From contig NZ_LNBE01000003.1 in NCBI RefSeq assembly GCF_001445655.1, positions 912,530 to 976,529 of the forward strand: DNA of 64,000 nucleotides, written 5' to 3'. This document shows, in pieces, positions 33,192 to 41,540 of the stretch. The DNA comes from Streptomyces roseifaciens. Lineage in GTDB: Bacteria; Actinomycetota; Actinomycetes; Streptomycetales; Streptomycetaceae. The translations under genes were made by a program, and so were the position numbers. The notes below the pieces were generated by a model, which was not told the DNA's origin, searched no databases, and was given only the letters and a program-made list of their open reading frames with translations. Position 1 is the stretch's first letter. Each line of letters begins with the position of its first letter.

Positions 33192-34156
33192 GCCCGTTCG
33201 CCCTGACCCGCACCCTCCCCGCCGACGCGACCGCCGCCGCCCTGCGCGCCGACGTCGCCACGGGCCTGACCCGCACGCCCAAGGAGCTCCCGCCGAAGTG
33301 GTTCTACGACGCGCGCGGCAGCGAGCTGTTCGACGAGATCACCCGCCTGCCCGAGTACTACCCCACGCGCGCCGAACGGGAGATCATCATCGCCCGCGCG
33401 GACGAGATCGCCGCGGCCACGCGCGCCCGCACCCTCGTGGAGCTCGGCTCCGGCTCCTCCGACAAGACCCGCCACCTCATCCGCGCCCTGGCCTCCCTCG
33501 ACCACTACGTGCCCGTCGACGTCAGCGAGAGCGCCCTGACCGGCGCGGCCGAGGGCCTGCTCGCCGACCACCCGGAACTGACGGTGCACGCCCTCGTCGC
33601 CGACTTCCAGTACGGCCTGCACCTGCCCGCCACCCCCGCGCCGCGCCTGCTCGCCTTCCTCGGCGGCACGATCGGCAACCTGCGCCCGCAGGAACGATCC
33701 GCCTTCTTCGCCGCGGTCCGCGCCGAACTCGCCCCCGGCGACGCCCTGCTGCTCGGCACGGACCTGGTCAAGGACGAGCGCACGCTCGTGCGCGCCTACG
33801 ACGACGCGGCGGGCGTGACCGCCGCCTTCAACAAGAACGTCCTCACCGTCATCAACCGCGAGCTGGAGGCCGACTTCGACCCGGCCGACTTCGACCACGT
33901 CGCCCTGTGGGACCCCCGGCAGGAGTGGATCGAGATGCGGCTGCGGGCCCGCGGTGCCGTCGTCGCCAAGATCCCCGCGCTCGACCTCGCCGTGAACTTC
34001 GCCCCCGGCGAGGAGCTGCGCACGGAGATCTCCGCCAAGTTCCGCGAGGAGGGCGTGCGCGCCGAGCTGGCGGCGGCCGGCCTGGAGGCCACCCACTGGT
34101 GGACGGACGAGGAAGGGCGGTTCGCACTGTCGCTGTCGGTGCCCGCCGCCGGTTAG
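33188..34156 (+). CDS. egtD: L-histidine N(alpha)-methyltransferase EgtD
   Basis: The protein has 322 residues. PKWFYDARGSELFDEITRLPEYYPTRAE at the N-terminus and the SAM motif LVELGSGSSDKTRHLI identify EgtD, which trimethylates histidine to hercynine, the first pathway step. FLGGTIGNLRP is also conserved. The GTG start overlaps the egtC stop. The pathway's last enzyme (EgtE, a C-S lyase) is not next to this operon. Confidence 0.95.
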   Translation: MSPFALTRTLPADATAAALRADVATGLTRTPKELPPKWFYDARGSELFDEITRLPEYYPTRAEREIIIARADEIAAATRARTLVELGSGSSDKTRHLIRALASLDHYVPVDVSESALTGAAEGLLADHPELTVHALVADFQYGLHLPATPAPRLLAFLGGTIGNLRPQERSAFFAAVRAELAPGDALLLGTDLVKDERTLVRAYDDAAGVTAAFNKNVLTVINRELEADFDPADFDHVALWDPRQEWIEMRLRARGAVVAKIPALDLAVNFAPGEELRTEISAKFREEGVRAELAAAGLEATHWWTDEEGRFALSLSVPAAG

Positions 34157-34159
34157 CCT
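34154..34159 (+). promoter_or_regulatory. Possible -10 box TAGCCT before the universal stress gene
   Basis: TAGCCT overlaps the egtD stop codon and ends six bases before the GTG at 34166, the same spacing seen for other probable leaderless genes here. No -35 is evident, so read-through from egtD is the alternative. Confidence 0.35.
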
Positions 34160-34165
34160 CCCCGT

Positions 34166-34675
34166 GTGAACGGAGATGCGAACGGCGGGCTGAACGAAGA
34201 GGCGCACGAACCGTGGAGCCGGGGCCTGCCGTCCGGCTTCGAGCGCGGCACGGACGGGCCCAAGGTGATCGTCGCCGGCGTCGACGGCTCCGACACGTCC
34301 TGGCGCGCCGCCGCCTACGCGGCGGGCCTGGCCCGCCGCCGGCACGCGCTGCTCGCGATCGTCTACGTCCAGCCGCTCCTGGCGGGCGGCGCGGCGCTGG
34401 GCGCACCCGTGTCCGAGATGACGGAGAAGGTGGCCGAGGAGCTCCTGGCCGAGATCCGCGAGGCGACCGGGCGGCTGCGGGGCGAGCGCGGGGTGCGCTG
34501 GGAGTTCCACACCTTCCGCGGGGACCCCTACCAGGGCCTCGTCCAGGCGGCCGACGACCTCAAGGCCGACGCGGTGGTCGTCGGCGCCTCCGAGCGCGCC
34601 GGCCACCGCATCGTCGGCTCCGTCGCGGTACGGCTGGTGAAGGCGGGACGCCGGCCCGTCACCGTGGTGCCGTAG
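34166..34675 (+). CDS. Universal stress protein (UspA family)
   Basis: The protein has 169 residues. After a Glu/Asn-rich leader of about 30 residues, a single Usp domain starts at KVIVAGVDGSDTSWRAAAYAA and ends with ADAVVVGASERAGHRIVGSVAVRLVKAGRRPVTVVP, which contains the ATP-binding G-x2-G-x9-G(S/T)-like loop. It is likely cytoplasmic and stress-related. It follows egtD by nine bases, so it may be co-expressed with ergothioneine synthesis, which suits an oxidative-stress role. Confidence 0.88.
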   Translation: MNGDANGGLNEEAHEPWSRGLPSGFERGTDGPKVIVAGVDGSDTSWRAAAYAAGLARRRHALLAIVYVQPLLAGGAALGAPVSEMTEKVAEELLAEIREATGRLRGERGVRWEFHTFRGDPYQGLVQAADDLKADAVVVGASERAGHRIVGSVAVRLVKAGRRPVTVVP

Positions 34676-34748
34676 CCGCCCCGGAGGGGTGTTCCCGCGG
34701 TACGGCGGGGGTAGGCTGCGGCTGCCCGGCGACAAGGAGGTCCTTGCC

Positions 34749-34991
34749 ATGTCCGACCAGGAAGCGGAAGCGACGGAGGCTCCCGAGCCGTCCGGGACGC
34801 TGGAGCTCACCGACCGGGACGGCGTCCTGTCCCTGACCCTGTCGGGCGGGGAGGTCATCCCCAAGAACATCCCGGTCCTGGACGAGTCCGGCAAGCTCCT
34901 CGCGGTCTACACCGCGGGCCCGCCCGTCCCGCCCGCCGCCGAGGCCGCGCCGGACGTCCTGGCCGAGCGCACGGTGGCCGACCTGACGTGA
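34749..34991 (+). CDS. Small acidic protein of unknown function
   Basis: The protein has 80 residues, rich in Glu and Ala at the N-terminus, then a compact segment (LELTDRDGVLSLTLSGGEVIPKNI) and a Pro/Ala-rich tail. The ATG at 34749 has AAGGAGG about nine bases upstream, a strong site that supports expression. No signal, helix-turn-helix or metal motif is visible. No family recognised. Confidence 0.7.
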   Translation: MSDQEAEATEAPEPSGTLELTDRDGVLSLTLSGGEVIPKNIPVLDESGKLLAVYTAGPPVPPAAEAAPDVLAERTVADLT

Positions 34992-35081
34992 GCCGGGCGC
35001 GGGCGCTCGCCTCGCGCGCGGGCGCGCGGTGCGCCACGGTGGTGGGGACCGTACCGGCCCGCACTCCCTGGAGCAGCGCCC

Positions 35082-35297
35082 ATGACGCACCACACCTACC
35101 GCGTGACCGAGATCGTCGGCTCGTCCCCGGACGGTGTCGACGAGGCCGTCCGCAACGGCCTCGACCGCGCCTCCCAGACGCTCCGCAACCTCGACTGGTT
35201 CGAGGTCACCCAGATCAGGGGACACCTCGTGGACGGCGCGATCGGCCACTACCAGGTGGGCCTGAAGGTCGGCTTCCGGCTGGACGAGGGCGACTGA
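35082..35297 (+). CDS. Dodecin
   Basis: The protein has 71 residues. THHTYRVTEIVGSSPDG, then VDEAVRNGLDRASQTLRNLDWFEV and GAIGHYQVGLKVGFRL, is the dodecin pattern; Trp in LDWFEV stacks the flavin in this small dodecameric flavin-storage protein. GGAG lies about nine bases before the ATG. It fits with the redox-stress neighbourhood. Confidence 0.93.
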   Translation: MTHHTYRVTEIVGSSPDGVDEAVRNGLDRASQTLRNLDWFEVTQIRGHLVDGAIGHYQVGLKVGFRLDEGD

Positions 35298-35342
35298 GGC
35301 CGCCGCTGCGGCCCGGCCCGGACGGCCCGGACGTCCCCGGAC

Positions 35343-35405
35343 GGAGCAACGCGCGGCACGGGTGGAGCGACGTGCGGCGCGAGTGCGGCGACCCGCGGCA
35401 CCGGT
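35343..35405 (+). repeat. Three imperfect 21-bp tandem repeats
   Basis: GGAGCAACGCGCGGCACGGG and similar units start at 35343, 35364 and 35385 (each 21 bp) in the gap between dodecin and the response regulator. They lie upstream of that operon's promoter and could be binding sites or simply a small duplication. Confidence 0.6.
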
Positions 35406-35475
35406 GAATATGAGCAATCCGTGACAGTTCTGCCGTTCGGAGGCCCGTGCGGCGCACGAGTGTGCAGAGGGGAAC

Positions 35476-35481
35476 GATACT
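35476..35481 (+). promoter_or_regulatory. -10 box GATACT of the two-component operon
   Basis: GATACT ends six bases before the ATG of the response regulator at 35488. The GAGG/GGAAC run before it is too far away for translation and could be regulatory. A leaderless transcript is likely. Confidence 0.5.
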
Positions 35482-35487
35482 GTCCGC

Positions 35488-36186
35488 ATGTCACGGGTAC
35501 TGCTGATCGAGGACGACCGCGCGGTACGGGACGCCGTCACCCTCACCCTGCGCCGCCGCGGCCACGAGGTGGAGGGCGCGGCGACCGGCGGTGCCGGGCT
35601 CGCCGCCATGGACACGTTCCGGCCCGACCTCGTCCTGCTCGACCTCATGCTGCCCGACATGAGCGGCTTCGAGGTGTGCCGCCGCATCCGGGCCACCCAG
35701 CAGATCCCGATCATCATGCTCACCGCGCGCGGCGACGACATAGACGTCGTCCTCGGCCTCGAAGCCGGCGCCGACGACTACATCGTCAAGCCCGCCCGCG
35801 GCGAGGTCCTGGAGGCCCGCATCCGCGCCGTGCTGCGCCGCGCCGCCCCCGGCGACGGCGGCCCGGACCCGGCCTCCCTCCAGCCCGTGGAGATCCACGG
35901 CGACCTGACCGTCGACCGCAAGGGCCTGCTCGTCGCCAAGCACGGCCAGGACCTGCCGCTCGCCCCCTCCGAGCTGAAGCTGCTGCTGTACCTGTCCGCC
36001 ACCCCGGGCCGCGTCTTCAGCCGCCAGCAGCTCCTGGAGCACGTGTGGGAGCACAGCTACCACGGGGACGCCCGCCTGGTGGACGCCTGCGTGATGCGCC
36101 TGCGCACCAAGGTCGAGGACTCCACCCGGTCGCCCAAGTACATCCAGACCGTCCGCGGCTTCGGCTACCGCTTCGGACCCCTGTGA
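35488..36186 (+). CDS. OmpR/AfsQ1-type response regulator
   Basis: The protein has 232 residues. The receiver domain has the acidic pair D9/D10, phospho-acceptor D52 (LLDLMLPD) and the switch lysine in IVKPA. The C-terminal winged helix has FSRQQLLEHVWEHSYHGDARLVDACVMRLRTKVE and TVRGFGYRFG. It most resembles the AfsQ1/CseB group, though neither the sigQ nor the sigE context is present. Its stop overlaps the kinase GTG. Confidence 0.92.
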   Translation: MSRVLLIEDDRAVRDAVTLTLRRRGHEVEGAATGGAGLAAMDTFRPDLVLLDLMLPDMSGFEVCRRIRATQQIPIIMLTARGDDIDVVLGLEAGADDYIVKPARGEVLEARIRAVLRRAAPGDGGPDPASLQPVEIHGDLTVDRKGLLVAKHGQDLPLAPSELKLLLYLSATPGRVFSRQQLLEHVWEHSYHGDARLVDACVMRLRTKVEDSTRSPKYIQTVRGFGYRFGPL

Positions 36187-37667
36187 GGCGGCCCGCCCTG
36201 CGCATGCCGGCCCTGCGCCGGCCGTCCCTGCGCGCCGTCGCGGCCGGCCTGCGCGCCCGCCTCGTCCTCGCGTTCCTGCTGGTCGCCGCGCTCAGCGCGC
36301 TCACCACGGCGGCGCTGACCTTCCGCGAGGCCCGTACGGCCATCCTCAAGCGCACCCAGGACACGGCCATCGAGGCCCTGCGCTCCCAGGTCAACTCGCA
36401 GGTGCCGGACTACGCCTTCCCGCTCTCCCAGCAGGCCCTGCAGGACCTCCAGCACCGGCTCAACGCCGCCGGCAGCGCCCAGCGCTGGACCGTCTACGTG
36501 CGCTACCGCGGCAGCGGGCTCGTGCCCGGCGGCGACCACGGCCGGGTCCTCCCGCGCGGCGTCCAGGAGAAGGTCCGCGCGGGCATCCCCGCCTTCCAGC
36601 GCCTGGACAGCGGCGGCGACCCCTGGCTCGCCATCGGGCTGCCGGTCACCTACCGCGGCAGCAATGAGGCCTCCGGCCTGGAGGTGTACGCCCAGATGCC
36701 GCTCCGCGAGGACGAGGCGAACGTCCAGGCCCTGGTCAAGGCCGCACAGAGCGGCGCCCTGCCCGCCGTCGCCCTGGCCGCCGTACCGGCCCTGATCGCC
36801 GCGCGCGGCGTGCTGCGGCCCGTGCGCGAACTGCGCCGCGCCTCCCGCAAGCTCGCCGCCGGCGAACTGGACACCCGGCTCAAGGTCACCGGCCGCGACG
36901 AGCTCGCCGACCTCTCGCGCACCTTCAACGACATGGCCGAGGCCCTGGAGGAGAACGTCGCCGAACTGCGCCGCATGGAGGCCAACTCGCGGCGCTTCGC
37001 CGCCGACGTCTCGCACGAGCTGCGCACGCCGCTGGCCGCCATGACCGCCGTCGTCGACGTCCTCGACGACGACGCGGACTCCCTCGACCCCGACACCGCC
37101 TACGCCGTCCGCCTCATCAGCGAGGAGACCGGCAAGCTCGCGCGGATGGTCGAGGACCTGATGGAGATCTCCCGCTTCGACGCGGGCGCCGCGGCCCTCC
37201 ACCTCGACGAGGTCGACGTCTCCGAGACCGTCCGCAAGACCCTCCAGGCCCGCGGCTGGCAGGACAAGGCGTCCGCCGACCTGCCCGAGGGGGTGCGCGC
37301 CCGGCTGGATCCGCGCCGCATCGACGTCGTGGTCGCCAACCTCGTCGGCAACGCCCTCAAGCACGGCGGCGAACCGGTGGACGTCGCCGTCCGGGTGGCC
37401 GGTGAGGGCGCCGGGCGGAGGCTGCTGATCGAGATCGCGGACCGCGGCGAGGGCATCGACCCCGAGGTGCTGCCGCACGTCTTCGAGCGGTTCTTCAAGG
37501 CGGACTCCGCCCGCGCCCGCTCCGAGGGCAGCGGCCTCGGACTCGCGATCACCCTGGAGAACGTACGCCTGCACGAGGGCACCGTGCGGGCCGCCAACCG
37601 ACCCGGAGGAGGCGCCGTGTTCACCGTGGATCTGCCGCTGCGGCAGGGCGGGGGCGAGACGGCGTGA
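36183..37667 (+). CDS. Sensor histidine kinase
   Basis: The protein has 494 residues. An Arg/Pro-rich leader precedes one membrane helix (ARLVLAFLLVAALSALTTAALT), an extracellular sensor of about 140 residues and a second helix near residue 200. These are followed by HAMP, the H-box FAADVSHELRTPLAAMT (His278), an N-box (VVANLVGNALKHGGEP) and G-boxes (IADRGEGIDPE, SGLGLAI). It is co-translated with the response regulator and a lipoprotein that may modulate it. The signal is unknown. Confidence 0.92.
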   Translation: MRRPALRMPALRRPSLRAVAAGLRARLVLAFLLVAALSALTTAALTFREARTAILKRTQDTAIEALRSQVNSQVPDYAFPLSQQALQDLQHRLNAAGSAQRWTVYVRYRGSGLVPGGDHGRVLPRGVQEKVRAGIPAFQRLDSGGDPWLAIGLPVTYRGSNEASGLEVYAQMPLREDEANVQALVKAAQSGALPAVALAAVPALIAARGVLRPVRELRRASRKLAAGELDTRLKVTGRDELADLSRTFNDMAEALEENVAELRRMEANSRRFAADVSHELRTPLAAMTAVVDVLDDDADSLDPDTAYAVRLISEETGKLARMVEDLMEISRFDAGAAALHLDEVDVSETVRKTLQARGWQDKASADLPEGVRARLDPRRIDVVVANLVGNALKHGGEPVDVAVRVAGEGAGRRLLIEIADRGEGIDPEVLPHVFERFFKADSARARSEGSGLGLAITLENVRLHEGTVRAANRPGGGAVFTVDLPLRQGGGETA

Positions 37668-38218
37668 AGGCGCGACGAGTACGCCGCGCCGCCCCGGCCG
37701 CCCTGCTGGCCGCGGCGCTCACCGGCTGCGGCGTCACCACCACCGACGTCATCGACGTGGGGCAGCCCGCGACGGGGGCCAAGCGGCAGGGGGAGGTCAA
37801 CTCGGCGGAGGCGAGGCTCTTCTTCATGTCGCCCACCGGCGTGACGTCCGTGACGCGGCCGGCCAAGGCCAAGCTCGGCGCCGAGGACGCCGTCGCGCTG
37901 CTGCTGCAGGGGCCGAGCGAGGAGGAGCGGGTGCGCGGCCTGTACTCCGACGTGCCCAAGATGAAGGGCGAGGTGCACGTCACGACCGGAACCCTCCGGG
38001 TGAGCATCCAGATGCCGTTCAACGTCCTGCGGCTGACCCCCGTCTCCAGGAGCCAGTTCGTCTGCACGGCGGCGGCCAACGAGGTGCCCCGGGGGCGGCA
38101 GATCCACGACGTGAAGGTCGAGCTCAGCGGCGGCAGTTACGTCATCACCGACCTGGTCTGCGACAGCAACCAGGCCTTCCCCGCGGCCAAGCTGCCCACC
38201 CCTGCCGTATCCCGCTGA
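37664..38218 (+). CDS. Lipoprotein of the two-component operon
   Basis: The protein has 184 residues. The basic N-terminus, hydrophobic stretch and lipobox LTGC (Cys22) mark a membrane-anchored exported lipoprotein. The mature part has ARLFFMSPTGVTSVTRPAK and a LLLQGPSEEERVRGLYSDVP block, reminiscent of the GerMN-like domain in lipoproteins such as LpqB. The GTG overlaps the kinase stop. A sensory or accessory role for the kinase is inferred from the operon alone. Confidence 0.8.
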   Translation: MKARRVRRAAPAALLAAALTGCGVTTTDVIDVGQPATGAKRQGEVNSAEARLFFMSPTGVTSVTRPAKAKLGAEDAVALLLQGPSEEERVRGLYSDVPKMKGEVHVTTGTLRVSIQMPFNVLRLTPVSRSQFVCTAAANEVPRGRQIHDVKVELSGGSYVITDLVCDSNQAFPAAKLPTPAVSR

Positions 38219-38236
38219 CCCCCGGTCGGCCGCCGC

Positions 38237-38986
38237 TCAGGTCCGCGGGAAGCTGAAGGCGTAACCCTCCTGCTTGAGCTCGGGCAGCAGCCGCCCGAGG
38301 GCCTCCACGGTCTGGGTGCGCGGGCCGCCCGCGTCGTGCATCAGGATCGTCGGGCCCTTGCCCAGCTCGCGCCGGACGGTGTCGAGGATCTTCTCGACGC
38401 CCGGGCGCTCGAAGTCCTTGGTGTCCACGTTCCAGCCGAGCGGGCGCATCCCGTGCTCGGCGGCGATGCGCCGGCTGTCCGGGGTGAACGCCCCGCCGGG
38501 GGCCCGGTAGTAGCGCACGGGCTCGCCGCCGGAGGCCTCCTCGATGAGCTTCCGGGCGTCCAGGATCTCCTTCTCCTGGTACGGCACCGGCTTCTTGTCC
38601 ATCCTGGTGTCGTGCGACATGGAGTGGTCGCACAGCCGGTGCCCCGCCGCGACGACCTCCTTGACGAGGTCCGGGTGCTTCTGCGCGTTGGGCCCCGTCA
38701 TGCAGAACGTGGCCTTGGCGCCGTACTCCTTGAGCACGTTCAGGACCTTGGGCGTCCACGTCGGGTCCGGGCCGTCGTCGATCGTGAGGTTGACCGTCCT
38801 GCCGGAGTCCTCCGACAGGTGCTCGATCTCCTGACTGACCGTCCTGCCGGCGGCCGGCCGGTCCGCCGCCTGGGAAGTGCTGCCGCTCTCGCGGTCGTTG
38901 ACGGCCACGGCGAGCGTCCCGGCGGCTATCGCGAGGACGGCCGCCGTGGCCGCGATCCGGTTCCTGTGCTTCTTCGGCAGCGCCAT
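38237..38986 (-). CDS. Polysaccharide deacetylase (CE4/NodB family)
   Basis: The protein has 249 residues. One N-terminal membrane/signal segment (IAATAAVLAIAAGTLAVAV) precedes the NodB domain with TIDDGPD (D70, D71), the metal-binding HSMSHD (H121, H125), the YYRAPGGAFT block and ILMHDAGG. CE4 enzymes remove N-acetyl groups from peptidoglycan or chitin-like polymers outside the cell. The ATG at 38986 follows a strong hairpin that contains the Shine-Dalgarno. Confidence 0.92.
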   Translation of the reverse strand: MALPKKHRNRIAATAAVLAIAAGTLAVAVNDRESGSTSQAADRPAAGRTVSQEIEHLSEDSGRTVNLTIDDGPDPTWTPKVLNVLKEYGAKATFCMTGPNAQKHPDLVKEVVAAGHRLCDHSMSHDTRMDKKPVPYQEKEILDARKLIEEASGGEPVRYYRAPGGAFTPDSRRIAAEHGMRPLGWNVDTKDFERPGVEKILDTVRRELGKGPTILMHDAGGPRTQTVEALGRLLPELKQEGYAFSFPRT

Positions 38987-38994
38987 GGCGCGGT

Positions 38995-39039
38995 CCCGCC
39001 CTCCCTCTCGGTGTCCCTTACACCGAGTGAGAGGGCGGG
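38995..39039 (-). promoter_or_regulatory. Long hairpin that masks the deacetylase ribosome binding site
   Basis: Outer arms CCCGCCCT/AGGGCGGG (38995-39002 with 39032-39039) and inner arms CTCGGTGT/ACACCGAG (39007-39014 with 39020-39027) form a nearly continuous 20-bp stem with a 5-nt loop. In the mRNA the 3' arm contains the GGGAGGG that would serve as Shine-Dalgarno and ends eight bases before the ATG. It could instead be the terminator of copA, which ends upstream at 39117. Confidence 0.6.
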
Positions 39040-39116
39040 GGCGGGGAAGAGCGTTGCGCCTGTTACGAATTGCTCATGTACCCGGCATACGGGGCTCATG
39101 CGCGGGGCGGGCGCCG

Positions 39117-41384
39117 TCAGCCCGTGGGGCGGAAGCCGCGCAGCCGCAGGCTGTTGCCGACGACGAAGACCGAGGAGAAGGCCATCGCGGCTCCGGCGAT
39201 CATCGGGTTCAGCAGCCCCGCGGCCGCCAGCGGCAGGGCCGCCACGTTGTAGGCGAAGGCCCAGAAGAGGTTGGCCTTGATGGTGCCGAGCGTCCGCCGG
39301 GCGAGGCGGATGGCGTCGGCGGCGGTGCGCAGGTCGCCGCGGACGAGGGTGAGGTCGCCGGCCTCGATGGCGGCGTCGGTGCCGGTGCCCATGGCCAGGC
39401 CCAGGTCGGCCTGGGCGAGGGCGGCGGCGTCGTTGACGCCGTCGCCGACCATCGCGACCGAACGGCCCTCGGCCTGCAGCCGCTTGACGACGTCGACCTT
39501 GTCCTGCGGCAGGACCTCGGCGATCACCTCGTCGATGCCGACCTCGGCCGCGACCGCTTCGGCGACGGCCTTGTTGTCACCGGTGAGCAGGACCGGCGTG
39601 AGGCCGAGCGCGCGCAGCCGCCGGACGGCCTCGGCGCTGGTGTCCTTGACCGCGTCGGCCACCTCCAGCACCGCGCGGGCCTCGCCGTCCCAGGCGACGA
39701 CGACGGCCGTGCGGCCCGCGGCCTCGGCGGCGTCCTTCGCCTCCCGCAGCCCGGCCGGCAGGCCCATGGCCCACTCCGAGAGCAGCTTCTCCCGGCCGAC
39801 GAGGACGGCGTGGCCCTCGACGACGCCCTGGACGCCGAGGCCCGGCAGGTCGGCGAAGTCCTCCGGCACGGGCAGCGTGCCGACGCGCTCGGCGGCGCCC
39901 GCGGCGACGGCCCGGGCGATGGGGTGCTCCGAGGCGTGCTCCAGCGCGCCCGCCAGCCGCAGGGTGTCGGTCTCGCTCACGCCGTCGGCGGTGCGGACGG
40001 CGAGCAGGGTCATGCGGCCGGTGGTGACGGTGCCGGTCTTGTCGAGGAGGACGGTGTCGGCCTTGCGGGTGGTCTCCAGGACCTCGGGGCCCTTGATGAG
40101 GATGCCGAGCTGGGCGCCGCGGCCGGTGCCGACCATCAGGGCGGTGGGCGTGGCGAGCCCCAGGGCGCACGGGCAGGCGATGATCAGCACGGCCACGGCC
40201 GCGGTGAACGCGGCGGTCGCGCCCGCCCCGGTGGCCAGCCAGAACCCGAGGGTCGCGAGCGCGAGGACGATCACGACGGGTACGAAGACGGCGGAGATGC
40301 GGTCGGCGAGGCGCTGGGCCGCGGCCTTGCCGTTCTGCGCGTCCTCCACGAGCTTCGCCATCCGGGCCAGCTGGGTGTCCGAGCCGACGCGCGTGGCCTC
40401 CACGACGAGGCGGCCGCCCGCGTTGAGCGTGGCACCGGTGACCGCGTCGCCCACGCCGACCTCGACGGGGACGGACTCGCCGGTGAGCATCGAGGCGTCC
40501 ACGGCGGAGCTGCCCTCGACGACGGTGCCGTCGGTGGCGATCTTCTCGCCGGGCCGGACGAGGAAGCGGTCGCCCACGGCCAGGCCGGAGACCGGGATGC
40601 GCTCCTCCCGCCCGCCCCGCAGGACCGTGACCTCCTTGGCGCCCAGCTCCATCAGGGCCCGCAGCGCGGCCCCGGCCTTGCGCTTGGAGCGGGCCTCGAA
40701 GTAGCGGCCCGCCAGGATGAAGGCGGTGACGCCCGCGGCCGCCTCCAGGTAGATGTTCTCCGCGCCGCCGCCCCGGCTGACCGTCAGGTCGAAGGAGTGC
40801 GTCATGCCCGGCATGCCGGCGTCGCCGAGGAACAGCGCCCACACCGACCACAGGAAGGCCGCCGAGGTGCCGACCGAGATCAGGGTGTCCATGGTGGCCG
40901 CGCCGTGCCGGGCGTTGGTGAACGCGGCGCGGTGGAAGGGCCAGGCGGCGTACGTGACGACGGGCGCCGTCAGGGTCAGCGACAGCCACTGCCAGTACTC
41001 GAACTGCAGGGCGGGCACCATGGCCAGCAGGACGACGGGGACGGCCAGCGTCACGGCCGTGATCAGCCGCTGCCGCAGCGTGAGCAGCTCGTCGCCCTCC
41101 CCGGCGGGCTGCCCCTCCTGCGCACCGGCGGGCGCCGCCTCGGCGGGGGCGGGCGGCTCGGCGGTGTAGCCCGTGGCGACCACCGTGGCGATCAGGTCGT
41201 CCACCGAGACGCCCTCGGCGTGGAAGACCCGGGCCTTCTCGGTGGCGTAGTTGACCGTGGCCTCGACGCCCTCCATGCGGTTGAGCTTCTTCTCGATCCG
41301 GGCGGCGCAGGAGGCGCAGGTCATGCCGCCGATCGCGAGTTCGACCTCGGCCGTGCCGGTGGTACTGCTCGTCGTGGTGCTCAT
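39117..41384 (-). CDS. copA: Cu(+)-exporting P1B-type ATPase (CopA)
   Basis: The protein has 755 residues. It has one N-terminal heavy-metal domain with GGMTCASC (C23, C26), eight membrane helices, the actuator TGES, the transmembrane CPC motif (IIACPCALG), DKTGT phosphorylation site, SEHP, and [10 protein letters not shown]. The AYN and MAFSS helices 7-8 mark P1B-1 copper specificity. The ATG at 41384 has GAGGAG five bases upstream; an earlier reading at 41411 lacks this. Three CsoR-like operators lie upstream. It exports cytoplasmic copper(I). Confidence 0.93.
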   Translation of the reverse strand: MSTTTSSTTGTAEVELAIGGMTCASCAARIEKKLNRMEGVEATVNYATEKARVFHAEGVSVDDLIATVVATGYTAEPPAPAEAAPAGAQEGQPAGEGDELLTLRQRLITAVTLAVPVVLLAMVPALQFEYWQWLSLTLTAPVVTYAAWPFHRAAFTNARHGAATMDTLISVGTSAAFLWSVWALFLGDAGMPGMTHSFDLTVSRGGGAENIYLEAAAGVTAFILAGRYFEARSKRKAGAALRALMELGAKEVTVLRGGREERIPVSGLAVGDRFLVRPGEKIATDGTVVEGSSAVDASMLTGESVPVEVGVGDAVTGATLNAGGRLVVEATRVGSDTQLARMAKLVEDAQNGKAAAQRLADRISAVFVPVVIVLALATLGFWLATGAGATAAFTAAVAVLIIACPCALGLATPTALMVGTGRGAQLGILIKGPEVLETTRKADTVLLDKTGTVTTGRMTLLAVRTADGVSETDTLRLAGALEHASEHPIARAVAAGAAERVGTLPVPEDFADLPGLGVQGVVEGHAVLVGREKLLSEWAMGLPAGLREAKDAAEAAGRTAVVVAWDGEARAVLEVADAVKDTSAEAVRRLRALGLTPVLLTGDNKAVAEAVAAEVGIDEVIAEVLPQDKVDVVKRLQAEGRSVAMVGDGVNDAAALAQADLGLAMGTGTDAAIEAGDLTLVRGDLRTAADAIRLARRTLGTIKANLFWAFAYNVAALPLAAAGLLNPMIAGAAMAFSSVFVVGNSLRLRGFRPTG

Positions 41385-41409
41385 CCGCGCTCCTCGTGCC
41401 GTTCCCCTC

Positions 41410-41426
41410 ATACCCCTGGGGGGTAT
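41410..41426. promoter_or_regulatory. CsoR-type copper operator 1
   Basis: ATACCCCTGGGGGGTAT is the G-tract pseudopalindrome bound by CsoR copper-sensing repressors. It lies 26 bp before the copA start. Confidence 0.8.
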
Positions 41427-41441
41427 CTCCTACCTCCATGT

Positions 41442-41458
41442 ATACCCCTGGGGTGTAT
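41442..41458. promoter_or_regulatory. CsoR-type copper operator 2
   Basis: ATACCCCTGGGGTGTAT is a second copy, 16 bp beyond the first and on the same helical face within about three turns, suitable for cooperative repression of copA. Confidence 0.8.
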
Positions 41459-41480
41459 CGATCGCAAGGGGGAGGAACGA

Positions 41481-41515
41481 CTTCGGGCCGTACCCCTGGG
41501 GGGTACGGCCCGAAG
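41481..41515. promoter_or_regulatory. CsoR-type operator 3 inside a 16-bp-arm hairpin (possible MarR-gene terminator)
   Basis: Arms CTTCGGGCCGTACCCC (41481-41496) and GGGGTACGGCCCGAAG (41500-41515) are exact inverted repeats with loop TGG. The centre is a third CsoR-like site (GTACCCCTGGGGGGTAC). It lies 26 bp after the MarR stop, followed on that strand by a C/T-rich stretch, so it may both end the MarR transcript and bind a copper repressor. Confidence 0.65.
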
Positions 41516-41540
41516 CAGGCGGGGCGGGAGGCGCCCGAGG

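Noticed and set aside
28383..34156. P450 plus egt genes as one natural-product cluster
   Set aside because: The P450 is divergent from egtA with its own promoter, and no core biosynthetic enzyme is present. The egt genes form the known ergothioneine pathway.
35488..37667. Identification as CseB/CseC or AfsQ1/AfsQ2 by name
   Set aside because: The receiver and kinase sequences resemble both groups, but neither sigE/cseA nor sigQ is adjacent, so no symbol is given.
41481..41515. Classical rho-independent terminator
   Set aside because: The hairpin is strong but lacks a U-run on either strand, and its core is a CsoR-like operator, so it is listed as a regulatory element with terminator only as a possibility.
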